The translations under genes were made by a program, and so were the position numbers. 64,000 nucleotides of DNA from Acanthosepion esculentum. Its lineage: Eukaryota; Mollusca; Cephalopoda; Sepiida; Sepiidae. Location of the stretch: assembly GCA_964036315.1 (NCBI GenBank), contig OZ038498.1:14601997-14665996 (forward strand), written 5' to 3'. Of this stretch, positions 23,458 to 33,799 are shown in pieces. The notes under the pieces were generated by a model that was not told the origin of the DNA, ran no database searches, and saw only the letters and a list, made by a program, of their open reading frames with translations. The stretch's first letter is position 1, and each line of letters starts with the position of its first letter.

Positions 23458-23640
23458 AATACCTCTGGGTCTCTATGAAGTCCCAACTAGTTTCCATATG
23501 TACAATTTATCAGGTAATTAGCAAATCTTGTATCACTAAATCATTATTATCTCCAAAAAGAAAATTCTTAAAATCTAAAAATATTTTCTGGCTGCAAAGG
23601 GTTGATAAACTGTAAAAAAAAGTCATTCAATCAAACTTTC
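23458..23640 (+). mobile_element. SINE tail after the 163-bp array
   Basis: GGTAATTAGCAAATCTTG, ATCACTAAATCATTATTATC and TATTTTCTGGC, then GGTTGATAAACTGTAAAA, match the tail of the 5S/tRNA SINE copies. This may be the distal part of the SINE that begins at 22622. Confidence 0.6.
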
Positions 23641-23757
23641 CCATATTTTTCAATCTAACTGCACAGAAACTGATCTGTTTGTGTCATCTGATACAAAAAA
23701 CAACTTGCCTCTTGAAGTCTCTTATTGAGACTTGAGGGCAATTTGTACTAGAAAAAA

Positions 23758-24165
23758 ATACAATAATAATAATAATAAATTGCCTCCTTATTGTGATGAC
23801 AGTCCCCGCAGACTGCAATGTATCTTTGAAGATCTTCAAAGAGCTATCTAAATACAAGGACCTTAAAATCAAAATCTGAAAAATATGGCATATGGGTACA
23901 TCAACAATCCCTGTTGTAGCTGGAGCACTCGGATTGATTAGAAAAGGTTTCAATAGACACACTGAAGGGATTCCTGGAAATCCATGCCTTAAAGAAATAC
24001 AAAAAATTGTTCTCACGAGTACAGCCCACACCTTACGAAGGGCTTTATCTATGTAAAATATGTCTTTTTTAATTGCTCAGTGGAAAATGTCATAATGTCA
24101 TTTCTGACCTTAGGTCTCTGGTTGGGACCCGAAAAGAAATGAGTATACAACTGAAATCAAAGGAA

Positions 24166-24209
<44 letters not shown>

Positions 24210-24215
24210 GTATAT
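23758..24215 (+). mobile_element. REL element 3' fragment between two (AAT)n tracts
   Basis: An AAT tract at about 23762-23779 precedes codons for TVPADCNVSLKIFKELSKYKDL. The GIPGNPCLKEIQKIVLTSTAH block and the conserved 3' end follow, with (AAT)n to about 24209. Confidence 0.75.
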
Positions 24216-24461
24216 GTGGAGCCTTCGGATTGCTTGGAAAAAAATCCTGTAAACTCATTGAAGGAATTCCTGGAAATCCATGCTTTAAAGTAATACAAAA
24301 AATTGTTCTCACGAGTACAGCCCACGCCTTACAAAGGGCTTTATGTAAAATGATGTGTTTTTTTTATCAATTCTCAGTGGAAAATGTCATGATGCCATTT
24401 CTGACCTTAGGTCTCTGGTCTGGACCCGGAAAGAAATGAGTACACACCAGAAATCAAAGGA

Positions 24462-24508
<47 letters not shown>

Positions 24509-24529
24509 TAATAATGAAAATAATAATAA

Positions 24530-24576
<47 letters not shown>

Positions 24577-24582
24577 CCACAC
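24216..24582 (+). mobile_element. REL element 3' fragment, starts and ends in (AAT)n
   Basis: Starts directly after the (AAT)n of the preceding copy at the codons for GAFGLLGKKSCKLIEGIPGNPCF. Ends with the conserved 3' end (GTCTGGACCCGGAAAG) and a long (AAT)n with AAAAT interruptions to about 24575. Confidence 0.75.
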
Positions 24583-24589
24583 GAGTAAA

Positions 24590-25080
24590 CGAGTAAAGCA
24601 GAAAGTAAAACAACTTGGCAAAATATCTAAAAAAACCAAACGAAAGAAGCAGATGTGGACCAACAGAGGCACCGGGTTGAAGGCTGGGACAGAAGGTCTA
24701 ACTATTGCCGCCCAGGGACAAAAGATCTTATCACTGTCACATAATCAAGGATGAAACTAACACGAAATGCAGGATCTGCGGAAAATATGACAATTAAATG
24801 ACAATTCTCCTATATAGGGCCTAAGGACCATAGTTTGCATCCGCCCCTACAAGATACAAAGCAGGAAGCATAGCATACACAAATAATAATAATAATAACA
24901 AGAAGAAGAAGAAGAAGAAGAAGTTGCCCAGAAGATCACCCTACTAGGGAGATCCCATAGAAAAGCGCTATCAATTGAATGAAAATTCTACTATAGGGCC
25001 TAAGGACCATTGTTTGGACTGGGCTCTACAGGATACAAAGCAGGAAGCATAGCATACACAAATAATAATAAAAATAATAA
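24590..25080 (+). mobile_element. Fragments of a second REL subfamily, two related 3' ends
   Basis: Codons for KKTKRKKQMW and TEGLTIAAQ identify the region just before the zinc knuckle of an R4-like element. Two versions of a distinct 3' end (GGGCCTAAGGACCAT, GATACAAAGCAGGAAGC) follow at about 24790-24892 and 24955-25075. Both run into AAT-rich tails. This subfamily therefore shares the trinucleotide-tail habit. Confidence 0.6.
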
Positions 25081-25089
25081 TGATAATAA

Positions 25090-25457
25090 TAATAAAAATT
25101 CAAAATGAGTTTCAAATGGGCGCATAAATACAAGTAAAGCACAGTACACTGGCTGAGGCTGCAAAATACTTAAAAAAGAAAGCAAAGACAAATGCAACTG
25201 ACCAGATACAGAAACAATGGCAAGATAAACCGCTTCATGGCCAATACTCTGCCCGTACCAAACAAGCTGACGTAGACAAAACCCGTACCCATTAGTGGCT
25301 ACGTAGTGCACGGTTGAAAGCTGAAACTGAAGGTTTTATCCTTGCTGCACAGGACCAATTCTTGTTAACTAGAAATTATCAAGCACATATACTAAAATAT
25401 TGTGTTAGCCCAAAATGCAGATTATGTGATAATTACCCAGAAACAACTGATCATCTT
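25090..25457 (+). mobile_element. REL element copy interrupted by the Gypsy LTR
   Basis: Follows (AAT)n with TTCAAAATGAGTTTC, as the copy at 61728 does. It codes the zone up to the zinc knuckle (LKAETEGFILAAQDQFLLTRN, CRLCDNYPETTDHL). Immediately after the histidine codon the sequence switches at 25458 to the LTR start TGTTATG, so the Gypsy element inserted into this copy. Confidence 0.75.
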
Positions 25458-25793
25458 TGTTATGATCCAGAATCCTTGTACCACGGTGATGGTCCAAGGT
25501 AGAACCACGGTGATGGCCCAAGGTAGAACCAATGAAGAATAACTCGAACACAGGTATGGAATAACACAGATATATTACAAACAGAAATATGTACAAAGAA
25601 GTAGAAGTATTAGTAATGACAATCAGATTTGGTTAGAGTGAACTATGTTGTCTCGACCAGTATCACTATTCCAATGTCTTATAGTAATCGTCTGACTCTT
25701 GACTCTGTCTGACTGAACGCTGCTCCCTCTTGAGGTGCAATATTTATGATGTCCGGAATAGTCCATTATTATTATCGGTAAGTTTCCATAACA
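25458..25793 (-). mobile_element. Gypsy 3' LTR
   Basis: 336 bp with TGTTATG at the left and CATAACA at the right border, i.e. the TG...CA ends of an LTR with a 7-bp inverted terminal repeat. A 24-bp unit (ACCACGGTGATGG-CCAAGGTAGA) is duplicated in tandem near 25478-25525. The LTR is followed inward by a purine tract (minus strand) and the pol gene. It resembles the solo LTR at 45726-45960 in several blocks, so both belong to one family. Confidence 0.85.
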
Positions 25794-25806
25794 CTCCCCT
25801 TCCGAG
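25794..25806 (-). other. Polypurine tract of the Gypsy element
   Basis: On the minus strand the bases just before the LTR read CTCGGAAGGGGAG. This is the expected primer site for plus-strand DNA synthesis. Confidence 0.7.
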
Positions 25807-26018
25807 GCTTTTGCGTAGGAGGGTTTTTAATATCTTTTTTTTTTTTATCTATTTCCAAAGGTTCTGTGAACTTTCTTTTTCTGGACAATTTTCTTCGTTC
25901 TGGCATTGTTTGCGATCTTTTTATATAAAATGTATCGAAAATCGTGTCCATCACCTCTTCTTGAGGTGGACCGTTAGCATCCTGTAACGGTCTCTTCCTT
26001 ATTTGGTTTACGTGTCTT

Positions 26019-26865
26019 CTATGTGAGAATTTTTGTCCCTGTATTATGTAAACTATATTGTCGATCTTTTCTTAATTGTCCCTTGCTCCCAGTAAGATGT
26101 ATTATTTTTATATGCTTTAAAAAAAAATTTTCTCCTGGAAGGAATTTTCTTTTTGGTGCGTAGGGCTGTGTTACTTGTTTCGTTTGACTTGGTAGCAATT
26201 TATCAAATGCTGATCTGATTTTTCTAGCGAACATCACTTCTGTGGGTGATAATGTCGATGGTGTAGCATTATTTGGCGTGATTCGATATACCTGAAGAAA
26301 TTGCTGTAATGCTTTTTCCGTAGGCATATTATAGGCTTTTCGTAACGATCTTTTGAGTGTATCAACAAATTTCTCCGCTTGCCCACTTGATCTTGGGTGG
26401 TATGGCGGGGATTTTATATGTTTGACTTGATAAATTTCGCAAAACTCTTGGAAGTCTGCTTATGTGAATTGCGTTCCATTATCTGTAACTAGGCAATCCA
26501 CTACTCCAAACCGAGCGAATAGTTCGTGGAGGCAATTTATGGTAGTTTCTGAAGTAGGATTTTTGCAACGAAACACCTCCGGCCATTTACTATAGCTATC
26601 TACTATGATTAAATAGTAAAATCCGTCAATTAGTCCTACATAATCTGCGTGTATTCTTGACCACGGACGATCAGTCTCTGGCCATGGATTATGGATGATT
26701 GGCGGTGCTTTGGCTGCTAAATTACAACCCTTGCACATTTCCACCATCTGAGTAATATCCTGGTCCATATTTTTCCAATAGACAGCTTCGCATTAGCGAC
26801 TTCATTCTATTTTTTCCAGGATGTCCCCTGTGGAAATCCTTTAGGATTCGCTTTTGTAATGTTTT
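26019..26865 (-). pseudogene. Gypsy integrase
   Basis: Minus-strand pieces in order: zinc-binding FHRGHPGKNRM and CKGC (HHCC), HADYVGLIDG with the first catalytic Asp, LVTDNGTQF with the second Asp, and GQAEKFVDTLKRSLRKA with the catalytic Glu. A C-terminal part with LSPTEVMFARKIR and FLPGENFFLKH follows, ending near 26019. The catalytic D-D-E residues survive, but a stop follows GTQFT and a small frameshift lies between HHCC and the core. Integrase would insert the element's DNA into chromosomes; this copy cannot make it intact. Confidence 0.9.
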
Positions 26866-26870
26866 GGGAA

Positions 26871-27560
26871 TTACAACCCTTTCGTTGTAAAGTAGCACAT
26901 TATCGCATAAGCTGTCCGATATTTGCTAATTTTTTCTGCTATTTTTGCTTTTGTTTCATTTATAAATTCGTCATTTTTGGCTTCATTTTTTATGTCTTGT
27001 AGTGTGACTGGGAGGTTTCTAACTGTACAACATAGTACTGTCCTGATATCTTCTTCATTTCTTAAAGCTGCGATTACCGTATCTTCCAATGGTTCTGTTT
27101 TTGTTGGTATAAGTCTCGACAGGCCATCTGCATGTCCGATTGTTTTCGTTGATAAATATTCCAATCTGAAATTGTAGTTCAGAAGAATTGTTCCCCATCT
27201 AAGTAACCTATTTGCAGTGTAAACCGGTAGACCTTTTTTCGAACCAAAAATTGTTAGTAACGGTTTGTGATCCGTCTGCAGAGTAAATTGTCTACCATAG
27301 ATGTATTTATGAAACCTTGTGACTGCGAAGATAATTCCCAGAGCTTCTTTCTCTATTTGTGAATAATTTTTCTCCGCTGGTAGTGGGGTTCGAGAAGCAT
27401 GTGCGATGGGTTTTATTGTCCCATCTGGCATTTTATGCAATATACACACTCCGACTCCATATGCGCTCGCGTTACTTGCTACAATAATTTCTAGTTTAGG
27501 ATCGTAGTGTGCCAAAAATAAATACGATGTTAACGTCTTAATTATTTTTTCGAATGTTTC
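26871..27560 (-). pseudogene. Gypsy RNase H domain with altered catalytic Asp
   Basis: The frame 27515-26871 reads VASNASAYGVGVCI, then EKEALGIIFAVTRFHKYIYGR, LQTDHKPLLTIF and a tether to the integrase. In Ty3/Gypsy RNase H the first block is normally SDAS, where Asp is the first metal ligand. Here it is Asn, so the activity should be lost. The Glu and second Asp blocks are normal. The domain degrades RNA in RNA:DNA hybrids during reverse transcription. Confidence 0.9.
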
Positions 27561-27689
27561 CTGGCATTGATCTGTCCACTGCCAAACTTTTTCTTTCTTT
27601 AGCAGCTCGTTCAGTGGTGCGCGAAGTGAGGTATGAATTCCTGGTAGTAACTCACTAAACCTAGAAAACTTTGTAGTTCTGTTATGTTC

Positions 27690-28320
27690 TTAGGAACTGG
27701 CATTTTTTTTAATTGCTGTTGACCTATCAGAGTCTGGTCGTCTACCTTCTTGATCTATTATATGGCCAAGGTATTTAATTTCCTTCATGAAAAAATCGCA
27801 CTTGTTTTCTTTTACTTTGAATCCATAGCTCTTAAACACCTCTTGTACATGTTCCCAATGTTGTTCAACACTTTCGCTATTAATCAATACGTCATCCAGG
27901 TATGCAATCGTGTACTCTAGTCCGGCAAGCATCGTATCCATTGTCTGTTGGAATATAGCCGGTGCGACCTTAATCCCAAATGGTAGTCTTTGGTATTTGT
28001 ACAATCCTTTGTGTGTGTTTATGCACAGTAGTTTTGAACTTTCTTCATCGACTGGAATTTGCAGGTACGCTTCCCTTAAATCAATTTTTGAAAAAAAAAT
28101 TCCGCCATTTAATTCAGTGAATACTTCTGGACTGGGTAGAGGATAGTGGTAGTCCTTTATTGCTGCCTTCAAACCTGTAGAAAAATCAGCGCAAACTCGA
28201 ATTTCTCCTGATTTCTTTTTGACGTAGACCATCGGTTCGGCCCATTTACTGTATTCTACTTTTGTCAATATGCCAGTGTTTTCGAGTCTAGTTAATTCTT
28301 GATCAATTTTTTTCTATTGA
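27690..28320 (-). pseudogene. Gypsy reverse transcriptase
   Basis: The frame 28268-27690 has VYVKKKSGEIRVCADF, PLPSPEVFTEL, motif A FSKIDLREAYLQIPV, LPFGIKVAPAIFQQTMD, motif C IAYLDDVLI and KCDFFMKEIKYLGHII. All are standard Ty3/Gypsy RT blocks. The frame shifts after AIKK, before the RT connection domain, and a stop lies upstream near 28315. The copy is inactive although the polymerase core is well kept. Confidence 0.92.
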
Positions 28321-28395
28321 GGCAATCGGTACGCTCCTTTTTTCTTGAAGATAGGTTGAACGTTTTCTTTTATTTCGATATTCGCTACCATTTTC

Positions 28396-28785
28396 TTACA
28401 TCTTCCGAGCCCTGCTGAAAATACTTCGGGGAAACTCGTTTTTAGTTTCTCTTTTAATTTGTCTGCCTCGGTTGGTAAGCTTTTTACATTTTGGCAGTAC
28501 GTACTTATTGGTAGATCCCACAGTTCGAAGTTTTTGCATCCAGTCCGTTCCGAATAGGTTTTCTGTATTTCTTAACACGTACATTTTTAGTTTTTTCGTC
28601 ATTCCATTAAATGTTACATTTGTAATTATTTCACCCTCAAATTTTATCTTTCCCCCCGTAAGTGATCTAGCAATTTTATCCGTTTTTAACATGGCAGTTT
28701 TGTTCAGTTTTCTCCATGTTTGTAGGTTTATAATAGTTACGTCTGAGCCAGAATCCAGCTGTAGCCTGACTTTTCTGTTTTGCAT
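28396..28785 (-). pseudogene. Gypsy protease
   Basis: VRLQLDSGSDVTIINLQTW at the N-terminus is the aspartic-protease active site (D-S-G). FEGEIITNVTFNG and ENLFGTDWM follow, where the flap and C-terminal parts of Gypsy proteases lie. It continues from the Gag zinc-knuckle frame without a stop at the border. Confidence 0.85.
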
Positions 28786-29515
28786 TTCAACTTGTACGTA
28801 TTTTCTTATGTTAGTCTCATCTGCCTTGTCAGTCCTCGTAATTCTTATTCTGCTTTTGCTTTCTCTTCTATTCCAACAATGACAACTTTTATGGCTTATT
28901 TTTTTACATGATAGACAAGTTTTAAAACGATATGGGCAGTTTTTAAACCAATGCCAAGTCCCACAGCGATAGCATGGACTGGGTGGTAGTTTTTTCTGAT
29001 ATTGACCTTTAGAGTTAAAATTTTTTGTTTTACCTGTTCTTGAGGGGGGAGGGAATTGGTTTGGATTGTTTCTGAGGAGGGAAAGTTGGTTTGTCTTCGT
29101 ACTTTACGTATGTGTGCTATGCCAGCTTCTTCTATGTCTTTTGAGTCTTTCTTCACACTGATGCATCTCTGGCAGTCTTCGGCTAGTTTTTGAAGTGTCA
29201 AATCTTGTTCACTCTCCAATTTTGTAAGGATTCTGCGTCTCATTTCCGCGTCTTTGGTTGAAACCAGGCCTTGGACGTATATTAAGCATTTGAAATTGTC
29301 CGCGCTGAGTTCCGATAATTTGAAGTCATCACAATATTTATTAACAATAGACGCGAAAGTTATGTAATCTTCGCTGTCTTTTTTTGTTAGGTTCATGTAT
29401 TTCCATCTTTTGTGGAATAGTAAGGTATTATGGCTGAAAAGTTCTGTTAGCAGTTTTATAGCTTCTTTGAAAGTTAACTCACTTGTTTTTCTTGGAAGGA
29501 TATAATCTACGAATC
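28786..29515 (-). pseudogene. Gypsy Gag C-terminal part with zinc knuckles, 5'-truncated
   Basis: A minus-strand frame from 29396 reads TKKDSEDYITFASIVNKYC and LTLQKLAEDCQRC, typical of Gypsy Gag. After a frameshift near 29020 come CYRCGTWHWFKNC and a second Cys-rich block CLSCKKISHKSCHC, the nucleic-acid-binding knuckles. The Gag N-terminus, primer site and 5' LTR are missing: at about 29515 the sequence changes to a REL element 3' end. Confidence 0.8.
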
Positions 29516-29637
29516 TTTTTTTTGTCAGTGGAAAGTGTCATGATGCCATTTCTAACCTTAGGTCCCTGGGCAGGACCCGGAAAGAAATGTGTAAACGCTA
29601 GAAATCAAAGGAAATAAAAAATAACAATAATAATAAC
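29516..29637 (+). mobile_element. REL element 3' end with AAT-rich tail
   Basis: CAGTGGAAAGTGTCATGATGCC, CCCTGGGCAGGACCCGG and a degenerate AATAAT tail. It could be the distal remainder of the copy interrupted at 25458, with a deletion that also removed the Gypsy 5' end, or an independent copy. Confidence 0.65.
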
Positions 29638-29689
29638 ACGCTGACAATACGCGTTGTTCCCTACAACTTTGGCGTTATAAAATGGCGTT

Positions 29690-30375
29690 TTACTGATATA
29701 GCATGCATTGATTTTAAAATACATAAGCTACTGACCAAACATCGCATGCGCTACCCTAAAGCTGATGCTGATAGAATATACCTCGATAGGAAAGTTAGCG
29801 GGCAATGACATATTCAGTGAGAAATATCTTTTAAAACATCAAACAGGCTTAGTAAAATACTTTAAAACGACACGAGCTAAGTATCTGAACACTGCAGTAA
29901 AAAACGAGATTTTTCAGAATACTTCCAACATTAAACAAACTCAAGAAATATGAAACATCTTAAATGGAATCGATTTTCAAGACGACAAATATCCTGAACG
30001 TCTCACCGCTGCAGCAAAGAAAATTAAGTTACTGGCGAATGCTGCTTATATGAAGACTCTTGGACTAAAATGGAAACCCTTGTATGGAAAGTACTCCATT
30101 TTGTGAACCAGACATCGATGCACGCCAAATCAATCAATAGCTTAGAAGCAGCAGTCTTAAGGGAGGGGAGAGAAGACCTTATTACGGCAGCACAAGACCA
30201 ATATCTTCCAACTAATGCCTCCGAGGCCCAAATCAAGATCGATGGCTCAAATCCCGCCTGTCGCTTGTGCCGTAAATTTGATGGAACTTTCGACCAGATT
30301 ATATCAGGGTGCGCAGTTCTTGCAGAGAAAGAATACATTAGTAGACATGACAAACTTGAACAATACTGGGAATAG
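29690..30375 (+). pseudogene. C-terminal part of another REL-type element
   Basis: Codons in two frames read RKVSGQ, then from 30070 ETLVWKVLHFVNQTSMHAKS, REDLITAAQDQYLPTN, a zinc knuckle CRLC...C and ISRHDKLEQYWE. The order (pre-knuckle, CX2C...C, RHD) is that of the R2/R4 endonuclease region. The knuckle histidine appears as Gln, and the downstream PD/D part is missing. It is a different family from the (AAT)n copies. Confidence 0.6.
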
Positions 30376-31045
30376 CGATAACAGATATTCGACTTGAGAA
30401 ACCTATTTTCCTGAAAAGGTTTGGCAGATAGTCTTTATCTATACTGGAAAGACCGATAACAGATAGGGGATTTCAGAAACCTATTTTCCTGAAAATGTTA
30501 GGAAAATGTTAGCCTCCATCTATATTGAAAAGAGCGATAGCAGCTATTGAACTTGCGAAACCTATTTTCCTGAAAATGTTAGGAAGGTAGCCTCCATCTA
30601 TACTGAAAAGAGCGATAGCAGCTATTGAACTTGAGAAACCTATTTTCCTGAAAATGTTAGGAAGGTAGCCTCCATCTATACTGAAAAGAGCGATAGCAGC
30701 TATTGAACTTGAGAAACCTATTTTCCTGAAAATGTTAGGAAGGTAGCCTCCATCTATACTGAAAAGAGCGATAGCAGCTATTGAACTTGCGAAACCTATT
30801 TTCCTGAAAATGTTAGGAAGGTAGCCTCCATCTATACTGAAAAGAGCGATAGCAGCTATTGAACTTGAGAAACCTATTTCCCTGAAAAAGTTAGGAATGT
30901 AGTCTACATATATACTGAAAAGAGCAATAACACCTATTTAACTTGAGAAACCTATTTCCTTGAAAAGGTTAGGAAGGTAGCCTCCATCTATACTGAAAAA
31001 AGCGATAACAGCTACTGAACTCGACAATCCTATTTACCTGAAAAA
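30376..31045. repeat. 78-bp tandem repeat, about eight to nine units
   Basis: The unit contains GAAACCTATTTTCCTGAAAA, GGTAGCCTCCATCTATACTG and AAAGAGCGATAGCAGCTATT. The inner units are nearly identical and the outer ones diverged, as in a locally expanding array. It begins directly after the REL endonuclease fragment. Confidence 0.95.
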
Positions 31046-31655
31046 TTTTAAAAAAAAAGATTTTATGCATTTCAACCGATAATAGTACAAGCTGCTCGGT
31101 TTATAAATGCCGAATGTTTCCTTATACGGAAACATCTAATATTACTATTACCATTACCCGCCATATTTAACTGACCCTGCACCAGGTGATTATTACTTTT
31201 TTTGATCGCTTTAAAATGCTTTGCTGGGGAAAATGTTATTTAATGAAAACGGAATTTGACTTAAAAAATATCGATAAGTGTCAACAAGTCATTGCAAAGA
31301 ACGGTGGATATATAATTGAATAAAATTTAAGTGTAGTTTATTTTTTGAAGAAAAATTGATAAACGATAAAAAAAGAAAAATTATTTATGACTCAAACTAA
31401 TATTTAAATACAAATTCTATATCTAATTCTAATGTTTGTCAGTTATGTGAATTGTATAGTTATATTACTTACGAAAGATTTATATGAAAATGATCATAGT
31501 AAAACTAATGTTACTATGATCATTTTTATGACTATTAGTAAAATTAGAATACTTAGACGAAGACAGAACCAGCGAGGAGAGTACAAGAGTACTGAGAAGA
31601 GTGCAAGAATACTGAGAAGAGTACAAGAGTACTGAAGACAGTGCAAGAGTATTGA
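31046..31655. other. No gene seen
   Basis: AT-rich DNA. A short near-palindrome TATGAAAATGATCATAG / CTATGATCATTTTTATGA lies at about 31480-31532. Then AAGAGTAC-type short repeats run at about 31580-31650. Confidence 0.5.
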
Positions 31656-31990
31656 GATGTCACAAATGGTGATGGAGTGGCTATACTTAATCCTTACAGA
31701 CGAGAAAATTGATGCAAATAGACCAGATATAATAACAAGAGATTTCAAAAAGAAAACCTGCCAACCAATTGATATCACTTTTGTCCACAGTGTTCTAATG
31801 TTTCTAAAAAGGAATTTCAAAGAGTGTAAAATTATAAGGACATGCAAGTCGAATTAACAAAAATGTGGAAACTTAAAACTAAAATTATCCCTGTTGTGAG
31901 ATAAGGGATATTGGATATGATAAAGAAGGGGACCGAAAACCATGTGAGTAAAATTCCTGGACACATCAGCATCTCATAGCTACAAAAGAC
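31656..31990 (+). pseudogene. REL endonuclease fragment of a further subfamily
   Basis: Codons DANRPDIITRDFKKKTCQPIDI show the PD...D endonuclease block. A decayed KLKYKDM-like stretch and ENHVSKIPG, corresponding to the GIPG block of the other copies, follow. Frames are broken, and no AAT tail is seen at its end. Confidence 0.6.
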
Positions 31991-32570
31991 TACTTTTGTG
32001 AGGAATTGCTCATAGCGCCCGAAAAACTCTCGCCCGTTTCCACTAAATGCAAGTACACAGTGCCCGACCCTGGGATTGAACTCACAATCACTATGCCACC
32101 ACATTCACTAACCCAACGTTTTAATGCACTAGGCATTTGTAGGAAAATTTGCTGTTGTGAACTTGGGCCTTAAACGAACGAGCAATTGTGAGAGAATGAA
32201 ATTTAAATAGTAAATAAAATAAATAATAAACATTATAATTTAAAAAAAATGAATAATTTTATTTTCCCATAATGCAAATGGAAGCCAAAAGAAGGGCTTC
32301 CGGTCACGTGCAAAATTTGTGACTCCATTTTGGAAAGGAGATCATCTAGCGTCTGGATACTTTCGAATCATTGGATTCGGACGTTTTTTTGGCAGCGATC
32401 CTAAAGGAAATGGGATTCAGTCAGCCTCTCTCAACGTCACGTTGACTTGATGTCGACCACTCTCTTATCTCCGAGTTTAGTACACACATGTGCGTCAATA
32501 AAAAAAATATTGACTCTTAATTATTCCAATCAAGTTTTTGTGTTACTTATTGTTGTCCAACGACATTACC
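31991..32570. other. No gene seen
   Basis: Non-coding DNA. TAGCGCCCGAAAAACTCTCGCC and similar words suggest an old repeat, but the family was not recognised. Confidence 0.4.
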
Positions 32571-32574
32571 ATTT

Positions 32575-33430
32575 TCTGATACCGGATAAAAAAACAAATA
32601 CCAACCCACTACACAATAACTAAACAGTACTAAATAAGAATAAGAAGTAGACGAGATATCCCGAGACATGGTTAATGGAACGAAAATAGTATCGCCTCGT
32701 AGATTAAATAAAGGTTTCGGTTTAGGATTCAAAGTAGGTCGATATACATCTATACCGGATGAAAAAACCAAATACCAACCCACTACACAATAACTGAACA
32801 GTACTAAATTAGAATAAGTAGACGAGATATCCCGGAACATGGGCAATAGAACGAGAATAGTATCGCCTCATAGATTAAATAAAGGTTTTAGTTTAGGATT
32901 GAATGTAGGCCGATATACATCTCTACCGGATGAAAAACCAAATTAAAACCCACTACGCAATAACTGAACAGTACTAAATAAGAATAAGAAGTAGACGAGA
33001 TATCTCGAGACATGGGCAATGGAACGAGAATAGTATCGCCTCATAGATTAAATAAAGGTTTTAGTTTAGGATTGAATGTAGGCCGATATACATCTCTACC
33101 GGATGAAAAACCAAATTAAAACCCACTACGCAATAACTGAACAGTACTAAATAAAAATAAGAAGTAAACGAGATATCTCGAGACATGGGCAATGGAACGA
33201 GAATAGTATCGCCTCATAGATTAAATAAAGGTTTTAGTTTAGGATTGAATGTAGGCCGATATACATCTCTACCGGATGAAAAACCAAATTAGAACCCACT
33301 ACGCAATAACTGAACAGTACTAAATAAGAATAAGAAGTAGACGAGATATCCCGAGACATGGGCAATGGAACGAGAATAGTATCGCCTCGTAGATTAAATA
33401 AAGGTTTTAGTTTAGGATTGAATGTAGGTT
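32575..33430. repeat. 173-bp tandem repeat, five units
   Basis: Units begin ACCGGATGAAAAACCAAAT near 32580, 32753, 32926, 33099 and 33272. They contain ACAATAACTGAACAGTAC, GACGAGATATCTCGAGACAT and TAGTATCGCCTCATAG. The inner units 3-5 are closest to one another. Stop-free frames over two units on the minus strand are too repetitive to be taken as genes. Confidence 0.95.
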
Positions 33431-33799
33431 TAAGGGTGAGCTGGGGCATAGCGGCTGAAAGGTTGTAATAGCATTAATAAAAACGTGGACATTATACCAA
33501 ATATAAATAGTGTTAAACATGATAACTACTCATCTCAGAAATTCAGACAGAAATTTTAACAACTAGATTTTTTTTGCAATACTCTGAGGTGTATTGAAAT
33601 CCTTACAGTATTTAGTATTGTTGAAGTTATAGCTAACATTGTTGTCGAGTTTTACAAACTGTATGTTTCGCAAACCAATCGATGAAGTTCGAATAAGCTA
33701 ATTTCTTTGGAAAAATACTTCGCGGTTTAATAATTTGTTTAATTTAATTTTATAGAATTTCATGGTTAACAATACTTTTAAGAAATTTTTTTTTCCTTT
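33431..33799. other. No gene seen
   Basis: AT-rich non-coding DNA. It may already belong to the Helitron-like fragment that follows, whose 3' end was not found. Confidence 0.4.
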
